Assembly: GCF_036203305.1 (NCBI RefSeq)
Contig: NZ_CP108131.1
Coordinates: 7,874,001-7,938,000 of the forward strand
Length of the DNA: 64,000 nucleotides
Direction of reading: 5' to 3'
From: Streptomyces sp. NBC_00190
GTDB lineage: Bacteria > Actinomycetota > Actinomycetes > Streptomycetales > Streptomycetaceae
This document shows positions 56,001 to 64,000 of the stretch, piece by piece (position 1 is the stretch's first letter; the number at the start of each line of letters is the position of its first letter). The notes under the pieces were generated by a model. That model made no database searches. It saw only the letters and a program-made list of their open reading frames with translations, and had not been told where the DNA came from. The translations under genes were made by a program, and so were the position numbers.

Positions 56001-57557
56001 TCACGCGTCCGCGCGCAGGAGATCGGCGCACTTCTCGCCGATCACCATCGTCGTGATGCACGGGTTGACGGTGACGAGATCCGGCATGACCGATCCGTCC
56101 GCGACCCGCAGCCCGTCGACCCCTTTGACCCGCAGCCGGGCGTCGAGCGGCGCCATGGGATCGCCGTCGGCCCCCATCTTCACCGTGCAGGACGGGTGGT
56201 AGACGGTGTTGTGCGTCTTGCGGACGTAGTCGAACAGCTCGTCGGCGGTGCGGACGTCGGGGCCCGGGGCGAGCTCGGCCCCCGCCCACCCGGCGAGCGC
56301 CGGCTGCGCGGCGATCCGGCGGGCCAGCCCGATGCCGGCTCTCATCACCCGCGTGTCGTGCTCGTGCGTGAAGTACCTGGGGTCGACCCTGGGCTTGTCG
56401 CGGTAGTCGCGCGTCCGTAGCCGCACCGTCCCGCGCGACCTGGCACGCGTCACGTTCGGCGTCAGACAGAAGGCGTTCTCGGACGTCGGATAGCCGTGCC
56501 GCGCGGTGTTCATGTCGAAGGGCACCGAGCCGTAGTGGAACATCAGGTCCGGCCGGTCCAGACCCGGCTCGGTGTCGTAGAAGATGCCCGCCTCCCACCA
56601 CTGGCTCGACCTGGTGGTCATCGGCTGCCTCGCCTCCCACATGACGACGCCCTCGGGGTGGTCCTGGAGGTTCTCGCCGACCCCCGCGGAGTCCACGAGC
56701 ACCTCCACGCCCACCTCGCGCAGATGCTCCGCCGGGCCGATGCCCGACAGCATCAGCAGCTTCGGAGTGTCGATCGAGCCGCAGGAGACGACCACCTCGC
56801 GGCGCGCGCGGACCGTACGGGTGTGGACGAGATCCGGGTCCAGGTACTCGGCGCCGACGCACCGCGGCCCGTCGAACGCCAGCTTCTTCGCCCGCACCCC
56901 GGTGCGTACCTCCAGGTTGGGGCGCTTGCCCAGCACCGGGTGGAGGTAGGCCACCGAGGAGGACTGGCGGATGTTGTTCTCGTCGGCGTTGATCTGGAAC
57001 CAGTTGGCACCCCGCACCACCGTCGAGCCGGTGTTGAACGGGGTCGTCGGTATGCCCGCCTGCGCACACGCCTGGAGGAGGGCGGCGCCGCACGGGTCCT
57101 CGCCCTTGAGCGTACGCAGCTTCACCGGTCCCGACCGGCCGTGGTGGTCCCCCGGAGCGTCGTTGTTCTCCAGCCTCCGGTACAGCGGGAACAGGTCCGC
57201 CGCGCTCCAGCCCGCACAGCCGGCCGCCGCCCAGTCGTCCAGGTCCTCGGCGGGCGCCCAGAAGGCGATGCAGGAGTTGTGCGAGGAGCAGCCACCGAGC
57301 ACCTTGGCGCGCGCGTGCCGCATGAAGCTGTTGCCCCTGGCCTGCGGCTCGACCGGGTAGTCCCAGTCGTAGCCGGACTCCAGCAGGCCCATCCACCGTT
57401 CCAGCTTCAGGACGCTGTCGTCCCCGACGTCGCTCGGACCCGCCTCCAGGACGCACACGGTGACGGACGGGTCCTCGCTCAGCCGCGCCGCGACGACGTT
57501 GCCCGCGGTTCCGCCGCCGACCACGACGTAGTCGAACTCTCCGGCCTCTCCGCTCAT
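56001..57557 (-). CDS. betA: GMC-family choline dehydrogenase-like protein
   Basis: A 518-residue flavoprotein. FAD loop VVVGGGTAGNVVAARLSE, then KVLGGCSSHNSCIAFWAPAE, the GMC signature region SCGSIDTPKLLMLSGIGPAEHL, VGVGENLQDHPEG, and the C-terminal HPSCTVKMGADGDPMAPLDA with VMPDLVTVNPCITTMVIGEK. Such proteins oxidise choline to betaine aldehyde; related GMC enzymes act on other alcohols. The ATG at 57557 overlaps the permease stop (ATGA). Being in the same operon as a betaine aldehyde dehydrogenase strongly supports choline as substrate. Confidence 0.85.
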   Translation of the reverse strand: MSGEAGEFDYVVVGGGTAGNVVAARLSEDPSVTVCVLEAGPSDVGDDSVLKLERWMGLLESGYDWDYPVEPQARGNSFMRHARAKVLGGCSSHNSCIAFWAPAEDLDDWAAAGCAGWSAADLFPLYRRLENNDAPGDHHGRSGPVKLRTLKGEDPCGAALLQACAQAGIPTTPFNTGSTVVRGANWFQINADENNIRQSSSVAYLHPVLGKRPNLEVRTGVRAKKLAFDGPRCVGAEYLDPDLVHTRTVRARREVVVSCGSIDTPKLLMLSGIGPAEHLREVGVEVLVDSAGVGENLQDHPEGVVMWEARQPMTTRSSQWWEAGIFYDTEPGLDRPDLMFHYGSVPFDMNTARHGYPTSENAFCLTPNVTRARSRGTVRLRTRDYRDKPRVDPRYFTHEHDTRVMRAGIGLARRIAAQPALAGWAGAELAPGPDVRTADELFDYVRKTHNTVYHPSCTVKMGADGDPMAPLDARLRVKGVDGLRVADGSVMPDLVTVNPCITTMVIGEKCADLLRADA

Positions 57558-59107
57558 GAGGGGGTGACCTCCTCCAGTGCGACGGGCTCGGGGCGGGCCA
57601 CGGCGGCGTGTTCGGCGAGGACGCCCGTACGGTGCCGTTGGACGAACCAGTAGTAGGCGAAGCCGCCCAGCGCGATCGCGCCGACGAACAGCACCGCGCC
57701 CCAGCGCAGGTACCAGTGGTACGGGGCCGCCGCGTTGTACACGGCCGACCGCGGCCAGATGAGGTTGAGGGTCATCGCCGCCCCCCACACCACGGCGACG
57801 ATGTTGACGGGCAGTCCCCAGCGGCCGAGTGAGAACTTGCCCTCGGCGGGCTGCCACCGGCCGCGCAGCCGCGCCACCAGCATCGGCCCGGTGACCAGGA
57901 GATAGGCGACGTAGATCAGCACGATGCCGATGCTGGTGACCACGGTGAAGATCTGCGGCTGGCGGATGTTGACCAGCAGGATCGCGAGGGCGAGCACCCC
58001 GATGATCACGGTCGGCAGGATCGGGGTGCCGAACCGCGGGCTGACCTTCGCGAGCCGGGAGGAGGCGGGGAGATTGTTGTCCCGGGCCATGGCGAAGGCG
58101 AGCCGGACGGCCGCCGTGTGCACCGCGAGCGCGCAGACGGTGACGGCGATCAGCACGCACCACAGCATCGCCTTGCCCGCCGTCGGGCCGAGGACGTCGA
58201 GGACGACGTACTGCAACCCGTCGGTGGAGAGCTTCTCGCCGCGCAGACTCGACACGCTCATCAGCGCGAGGATCAGGACGAGGCCGCCCAGGACGAACGA
58301 GGCGACGATCGCGCGGATGATGGCGCGCGGCGCGTTGCGCGAGGGGTCGAGGGACTCCTCGCCGAGCGAGGCCGCGGTGTCGAATCCGTACATCACGTAG
58401 GCCGAGGCGAGCGAGGCGATCAGGAACGCCCCGAAATAGCCCAGGGGCTGGCCGGAGCCGGTGCCGGCCGTGTCGGTGACGACCTGCGGGCCGCGTACGA
58501 CGTTCACCGCGAGCAGCACGATCAGGACCACGGTCGCGATGAGTTCGAGGAAGACACCCGCGGTGTTGATCCGCGCCATCAGCTTGACGCCGAAGGCGCT
58601 CACGACCGTGGTGAAGAGGATCAGGACGGAGGCGAGGACCACCGCGTTGGTCGCCACGTCGTACGTCCCGGTCCCGTCTCCGACGAACTGGAAGACGGAC
58701 GAGATCTGAGGAAGCGTGAGCTGGTAGGCGAGGGCCACTGCGGCGATGGAGACGATCGAGGCGATGAGCATCATCCAGCCGGCGAGCCAGCCGACGTGTC
58801 CGTTCCCCACCTTCTTAGCCCAGTTGTAGATGGACCCGGCCACGGGATAGCGGGCGGCCAGTTCGGCGAAGCAGAGCGCGACCATGAACTGGCCGGCGAA
58901 GACCATCGGCCAGGACCACCAATAGGCGGGACCGCCGCTGGCGTATCCGAAGTAGAAGAGCTGGAAGGTGCCCGTGAGGATCGAGATGTAGGAGATGCCG
59001 GCCGCGAAGGTGTGGAAGTTGCCGAGCGTCCGCTTGAGTTCGGGACGGTAGCCGAACTCGGCGAGTTCCGCGTCGTCGCCCGGCGGGGAGGGTGGAGCAG
59101 TTTCCAT
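57554..59107 (-). CDS. APC-superfamily amino acid/amine permease
   Basis: A 517-residue transporter with 12 helices. The first helices read FHTFAAGISYISILTGTFQLFYFGYASGGPAY and WPMVFAGQFMVALCFAELAARYPVAGSIYNWAKK, which are typical of the amino acid-polyamine-organocation superfamily (GABA permease/EamA-like group). It probably imports an amino acid, choline or betaine. It is the fifth gene of the choline/betaine operon, 29 bp after the aldehyde dehydrogenase gene and coupled to the GMC gene, so a substrate such as betaine, sarcosine or choline fits best. Confidence 0.88.
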   Translation of the reverse strand: METAPPSPPGDDAELAEFGYRPELKRTLGNFHTFAAGISYISILTGTFQLFYFGYASGGPAYWWSWPMVFAGQFMVALCFAELAARYPVAGSIYNWAKKVGNGHVGWLAGWMMLIASIVSIAAVALAYQLTLPQISSVFQFVGDGTGTYDVATNAVVLASVLILFTTVVSAFGVKLMARINTAGVFLELIATVVLIVLLAVNVVRGPQVVTDTAGTGSGQPLGYFGAFLIASLASAYVMYGFDTAASLGEESLDPSRNAPRAIIRAIVASFVLGGLVLILALMSVSSLRGEKLSTDGLQYVVLDVLGPTAGKAMLWCVLIAVTVCALAVHTAAVRLAFAMARDNNLPASSRLAKVSPRFGTPILPTVIIGVLALAILLVNIRQPQIFTVVTSIGIVLIYVAYLLVTGPMLVARLRGRWQPAEGKFSLGRWGLPVNIVAVVWGAAMTLNLIWPRSAVYNAAAPYHWYLRWGAVLFVGAIALGGFAYYWFVQRHRTGVLAEHAAVARPEPVALEEVTPS

Positions 59108-59136
59108 GGGTCAACTCCTGGACAGTAGAGGTTGTT

Positions 59137-60609
59137 TCAGGCGAACCAGCCCTGCGGCTCGGGTGCGGTGTTGCGCCAGATGTGCTTCGTCTCGCGGTAC
59201 TCCGCGAGACCGGTCGGACCGAGCTCCCGCCCCGTGCCTGACTGCTTGAACCCGCCCCACTCCGCCTGCGGCAGATAGGGGTGGTAGTCGTTGATCCATA
59301 CGGTGCCCAGGCGCAGCCGTCCCGCGACGCGCCGGGCCCTGCCCTCGTCGCCCGTCCACACCGCGCCCGCGAGACCGTAGACCGTGTCGTTCGCGAGCCG
59401 CACGGCCTCGTCCTCGTCGCCGTCGCGGAACCGCTCCACCGTCAGGACCGGGCCGAAGGACTCCTCCCGTACCACCGACATCCCCGCGTGACACTCGTCG
59501 AGGACCGTCGGCAGGTAGTAGAAGCCCCGGTTGTACGCGGGCCCCTCGGGCCGGGCGCCGCCGCAGCGCAGCACCGCGCCCTCGGTGACGCCCCGCGTGA
59601 CGTAGGCCTCGACCTTGGCGCGATGCGCGGCCGAGATCAGCGGCCCGGTCCGGGCCCGCTCGTCGAAGGGACCTCCCAGGCGGATCTCGCCGGCCCTGCG
59701 CACGATCTCGTCGACGAACCGGTCGTGCAGCGCGTCCTCGACGAGCAGCCGCGCCCCCGCGGAACAGACCTGCCCCGAATGCAGGAACACCGCGGTCAGC
59801 GCCATGTCCACCGCCGTCTCGAAGTCGGCGTCCGCGAACACGATGTTCGGGTTCTTGCCGCCCAGTTCGAGCGCGACCTTCTTTACCGTCCCGGCGGCCG
59901 CCGCCATCAGCCGGCGGCCGGTCTGCAGACCACCGGTGAAGGAGAGCAGGTCGACGCCCGGGTGGTCGGCGAGCGGCGCACCCACCTCGGGGCCCGCGCC
60001 GAGCACGAGGTTGGCGACCCCGTCGGGCAGTCCCGCCTCGGCGAGCAGACGCATCAGGTGGATCGCGGTGTGCGGGGTGAGCTCGCTCGGTTTCAGGACG
60101 AAGGTGTTGCCCGCGGCGAGGGCCGGCGCGACCTTCCACGCCGTCTGGAGCAGCGGATAGTTCCACGGCGTGACGAGCCCGCAGACCCCGACCGGCTCGT
60201 GCACCACCCGGCTGTCGGCGTTCGCCGTGCCCGTGTCGATCACCCGTCCGGTCTCGACGGGGGCGAGCCGCCCGAAGTACCGGAAGCACTTCACGACGTC
60301 GCCGATGTCGTACGCGCTCTCCACCAGCCGCTTGCCGGTGTCGAGGGACTCGGCGCGGGCCAGCGCGTCCATGTCGCGGGCGATCAGATCGGCGACGCGC
60401 AGCAGCAGGTCGCCGCGGTCGGCGGCGGAAGTACCCGGCCACGGGCCCTCGTCGAACGCCCGGCGGGCCGCGGCGATCGCGTCGGACGTGTCCTTGCCGT
60501 CCGCCTCGTCGACCTCCGCGACGAGAGTGCCGTCGGCGGGACAGCGGATCTCCCGCGTGCGCCCGTCGCGGGCAGCCGTCCACACGCCGCCGATGAACAG
60601 ATCAGGCAC
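59137..60609 (-). CDS. betB: Betaine-aldehyde dehydrogenase-like ALDH
   Basis: A 490-residue NAD-dependent aldehyde dehydrogenase. Cofactor region VTPWNYPLLQTAWKVAPALA and KPSELTP, Glu base in KKVALELGGKNPNIVFADAD, nucleophile Cys in FLHSGQVCSAGARLLVE, and the C-terminal SFGPVLTVERF and GGFKQSGTGRELG. The SGQVCSAG Cys motif with the neighbouring GMC choline dehydrogenase fits conversion of betaine aldehyde to betaine. The GTG at 60609 overlaps the Rieske stop by eight bases. It is third in the operon from the window-internal end. Confidence 0.88.
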   Translation of the reverse strand: MPDLFIGGVWTAARDGRTREIRCPADGTLVAEVDEADGKDTSDAIAAARRAFDEGPWPGTSAADRGDLLLRVADLIARDMDALARAESLDTGKRLVESAYDIGDVVKCFRYFGRLAPVETGRVIDTGTANADSRVVHEPVGVCGLVTPWNYPLLQTAWKVAPALAAGNTFVLKPSELTPHTAIHLMRLLAEAGLPDGVANLVLGAGPEVGAPLADHPGVDLLSFTGGLQTGRRLMAAAAGTVKKVALELGGKNPNIVFADADFETAVDMALTAVFLHSGQVCSAGARLLVEDALHDRFVDEIVRRAGEIRLGGPFDERARTGPLISAAHRAKVEAYVTRGVTEGAVLRCGGARPEGPAYNRGFYYLPTVLDECHAGMSVVREESFGPVLTVERFRDGDEDEAVRLANDTVYGLAGAVWTGDEGRARRVAGRLRLGTVWINDYHPYLPQAEWGGFKQSGTGRELGPTGLAEYRETKHIWRNTAPEPQGWFA

Positions 60610-61732
60610 CGGTGCCTCCCAGCCTCTCGGTCAGCCAGGCGTGGAAGATCCCGATGTGGTGCTCGGCCGGCACCAGCACGCCGCCCGCCCGGTACGCGCG
60701 CGACGCCATCGCGGGCTGGGTGCGCTCGCAGGCGTCGAAGTCCTGGACGTTGACCCGGTGGAACAGCTCCACGGACTTCGACACGTCCGTGCCCGACTCG
60801 ACGACCTCCGGCGCGTACAGCCAGTCGCACTCGACGACCGTGCGGTCCTCGGCGAGCGGGAACATCCGGTGCAGGATCACATGGTCGGGGACGAGGTTGA
60901 TGAACACGGTCGGCTTGACCGTGATGGCGTAGTAGCGCCGGTCCTGCTCCTCGGCCACCTCGGGCAGCTTGGCGAACCCCGCGCTGCCGTCGACGGTGAA
61001 GCCCTCGACCTCCTCGGCGAACGCCGCGCCGTGCCCCACGTAGTACTGCGCCGCGTAGCCCTCCGCGAACTCCGGGAGCACATCGGTGAGTTCGGGATGG
61101 ATCGTCGCGCAGTGGTAGCACTCCATGAAGTTCTCGACGATCAGCTTCCAGTTCGCCTTCACGTCGTACGTGATCCTTCGGCCGAGCGCGAGATCCTCCG
61201 TGCCGTACCGCTCGATGGACGCCGTGTCGCCGAGCCGCTCCACGGCCGCGCCGATCACGGTCTCCTCGAAGGACGGCGCCTCGTCGGCCAGGCACACCCA
61301 CGCGTAGCCCAGCCATTCGCGCAGCTGCACCGTCACCAGGCCGTAGGTGGTGCGGTCGACGTCGGGCATCTTCACCAGGTTGGGAGCGGCGATCAGCTTG
61401 CCGTCGAGGTCGTACGTCCAGGCGTGGTACGGGCATTGGAGCGCGCGCCGCACCTCGCCGGACTCCTCGGTGCACAGCCGGGCGCCGCGGTGCCGGCAGA
61501 CGTTGAGGAAGGCGCGCAGCTCTCCGGCCCGGTTACGGGTCACGATCACGCTCTCGCGGCCGACCTGGACGGTACGGAACGCACCGGGTCCGGCGAGGTC
61601 GGAGCCGCGTACGGCGCAGAACCACATCGATTCGAAGAGCCGCTCCTGCTCCCGCCGGAAGACGTCCGGGTCGGTGTAGAAGCGGCCGGGGAGCGTGGCG
61701 ATCAGGCTGGGCGGGAGGTCGGTGGCCGTCAA
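60602..61732 (-). CDS. Rieske-type aromatic-ring hydroxylase, alpha subunit (betaine demethylase-like)
   Basis: A 376-residue oxygenase. The Rieske cluster ligands are C-R-H in LNVCRHRGARLC and C-P-Y-H in LQCPYHAWTYDLDG, as in CxHx16CxxH. The mononuclear iron site is NFMECYHCATIHPEL (Glu/His/His). Ring hydroxylases of this length with YDLDGKL and VPEHH-like ends include choline monooxygenase, carnitine oxygenase and glycine betaine demethylase (GbcA). In this operon, N-demethylation of betaine to dimethylglycine with formaldehyde release is the best guess. The start is a TTG at 61732 with GAGGAG six bases before. A reductase partner is not seen within the window. Confidence 0.85.
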   Translation of the reverse strand: MTATDLPPSLIATLPGRFYTDPDVFRREQERLFESMWFCAVRGSDLAGPGAFRTVQVGRESVIVTRNRAGELRAFLNVCRHRGARLCTEESGEVRRALQCPYHAWTYDLDGKLIAAPNLVKMPDVDRTTYGLVTVQLREWLGYAWVCLADEAPSFEETVIGAAVERLGDTASIERYGTEDLALGRRITYDVKANWKLIVENFMECYHCATIHPELTDVLPEFAEGYAAQYYVGHGAAFAEEVEGFTVDGSAGFAKLPEVAEEQDRRYYAITVKPTVFINLVPDHVILHRMFPLAEDRTVVECDWLYAPEVVESGTDVSKSVELFHRVNVQDFDACERTQPAMASRAYRAGGVLVPAEHHIGIFHAWLTERLGGTGA

Positions 61733-61742
61733 GGCGGACTCC

Positions 61743-62912
61743 TCAGGCGGAAGGCGCGGGCGTGGTCGTCGCGGACAGCCGGCGCGGGTCGAAGAGTTCG
61801 ATGGGGTGCTCGGTGACGCCGTTCAGCGCCAGGTCGGCGACGATTTCGCCGACGACGGGCACGAACTTGAAGCCGTGGCCGGAGAACCCGCACGCCACGG
61901 TCACCGAGCCGGGGTGCTCCGGATGGCGGGCGATCACGAAATGCTCATCGGGGGTGTTGGAGTACATGCAGGTGGCGGCCTTCAGGAAACGGCCGGGCAG
62001 GGACGGGATGCGCCGGGAGAGCTGCTCCGCCATCGCCGCGACCTCCTCCTCGCGCACGATCCGGTCGATGGTCTCCGGCGTGCACACCGTGCCCTTGCGG
62101 AAGAACGCCACCTTCGCGCCGAGGCCGGGACCGTCGATCGCGGGGAAGCCGTAGAACTGGACGTCGTCCGCGTCCTCCCAGATGTAGATCGGATGGTTCT
62201 CGGGGAGGAAGGGACCGGTGCCGCCCTCGGGCTGGAACCAGTACATGACCTGCCGCTCGATGGTGAACGGCACGCCCAGGTCGGTGAGCAGCTGCGGCGC
62301 CCAGGCACCCGGGCAGATCACCAGCTGGCCCGCGGTGTAGGTGTCCTCGGCGGTGTGGACCCGTACCCCGTCGCGGTACGGCTCCCAGCGCACCATCGGC
62401 TCCTCGAAGTGCAGATCCGCGCCAGAACGCGTCGCGAGCTGGAGGTGGGCGGCAACCGTGTTCTCCGGCCGGACGAGCCCGGCCCGCGCCTCGTACAGCG
62501 CCACCTCGTCCTCGGCCGGGGTGAGGGTGGGGAAGCGGCGGCGGATCTCCTTCGCGTCGAGCATCTCGTGCGGCAGGTCCCACCGCAGGGCCGAGAGCAG
62601 CGAACCGGACACCGTCCGGGAATCGGGACGGCCGACCATCACGCCGCCGCACAGCGTGGCGATGTCCCGGCCGGTGTCTCGCTCCAGTGCGTCGAACAGC
62701 TCGTAGGAGCGCAGCAGCAGCGGCACGTACGCGGGGTCCTCGAAGTACGACTGCCGCGTGATGCGCGAACCGCCGTGGCTCGAACCGCGGTTGTGGACCG
62801 GTCCGAACTTCTCCAGGCCGAGCACGCGCACACCGCGCGCGGACAGGTGGTGGGCGGCGGCACTGCCCATTCCGCCCAGGCCGACGACGATCACGTCATA
62901 GGTGGGTGACAC
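61743..62912 (-). CDS. Sarcosine/N-methyl-tryptophan oxidase-like (MSOX family) FAD enzyme
   Basis: A 389-residue protein of the DAO/MSOX family. FAD opening [20 protein letters not shown], then [20 protein letters not shown], and the Cys for covalent FAD in [15 protein letters not shown], matching monomeric sarcosine oxidase and N-methyltryptophan oxidase (the CMYTNTPD pattern). It oxidises a secondary N-methyl amine to the amine and formaldehyde with H2O2 release. Sarcosine is the likely substrate given the neighbours. The GTG at 62912 has GAGGAGG eight bases before. It starts 24 bases after the GcvT-type gene. Confidence 0.9.
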   Translation of the reverse strand: MSPTYDVIVVGLGGMGSAAAHHLSARGVRVLGLEKFGPVHNRGSSHGGSRITRQSYFEDPAYVPLLLRSYELFDALERDTGRDIATLCGGVMVGRPDSRTVSGSLLSALRWDLPHEMLDAKEIRRRFPTLTPAEDEVALYEARAGLVRPENTVAAHLQLATRSGADLHFEEPMVRWEPYRDGVRVHTAEDTYTAGQLVICPGAWAPQLLTDLGVPFTIERQVMYWFQPEGGTGPFLPENHPIYIWEDADDVQFYGFPAIDGPGLGAKVAFFRKGTVCTPETIDRIVREEEVAAMAEQLSRRIPSLPGRFLKAATCMYSNTPDEHFVIARHPEHPGSVTVACGFSGHGFKFVPVVGEIVADLALNGVTEHPIELFDPRRLSATTTPAPSA

Positions 62913-62936
62913 GGTGGGGTCCTCCTCGGACGCTCC

Positions 62937-64000
<1,064 letters not shown>

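Overview
The window looks like chromosome from a Streptomyces or close relative. G+C is very high, third codon positions are almost all G or C, GTG starts are common and TTG starts occur. Gene content is typical of the genus: a NB-ARC/WD40 protein, a SpoIIE-type phosphatase with PAS and HATPase parts, many TetR regulators, MMPL, DUF2254, DUF4389, baeRF and CsbD proteins. No rRNA, tRNA, CRISPR array, insertion sequence or phage gene was found. Layout: 1-4.9 kb holds small accessory genes (GNAT fragment, I36-like secreted protein, APH-type kinase, VOC, AraC, DUF1801); the VOC and DUF1801 genes share a duplicated promoter-like element. 4.9-8.4 kb is one giant STAND protein with 14 WD40 repeats. 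8.5-10.8 kb is a flavin oxidase divergent from a TetR gene with a perfect palindrome between them. 11-15 kb holds a tiny membrane protein, an NPP1-family secreted protein and two membrane proteins. 15.3-28.4 kb is a metabolic block: GH15 trehalase-like enzyme, KefB-like antiporter, cytochrome bd (cydAB), SDR, GMC oxidoreductase, cyclase-family hydrolase, a gluconokinase/aldose-1-epimerase fusion and a ClC channel. Read together it could take trehalose to glucose, gluconate and 6-phosphogluconate; this is inference. 28.5-33.7 kb is a two-component system next to an MMPL transporter and a DUF2993 protein; the two transcription units carry the same 28-bp element in opposite orientations. 34-44 kb holds a Ser-rich secreted protein, the PAS-PAS-SpoIIE-HATPase phosphatase, nitroreductase, DUF4389, SDR, VOC, acylphosphatase, baeRF, CsbD, a frameshifted small gene and an alpha/beta hydrolase. 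43.6-47.6 kb has two TetR-controlled units (class II aldolase/TetR/hydrolase; TetR divergent from an FAD monooxygenase), each with clear paired operators. 47.7-49.3 kb is a scar: a kinase N-lobe and a P450 lacking its heme-binding end meet tail to tail. Upstream of the P450, and apparently translationally coupled to it, lies a small peptide ORF ending in five tyrosines, which resembles the layout of P450-only RiPP loci. 50.4-55.9 kb is a response regulator, sensor kinase, ABC ATPase and FtsX permease. 56-64 kb is one tightly packed minus-strand operon that would convert choline or glycine betaine to glycine: GMC choline dehydrogenase, APC permease, betaine aldehyde dehydrogenase, Rieske oxygenase, sarcosine oxidase-like enzyme and a GcvT-domain protein cut by the window edge. 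Coordinates and motifs were read by eye; family names come from recognised motifs, not from database searches.
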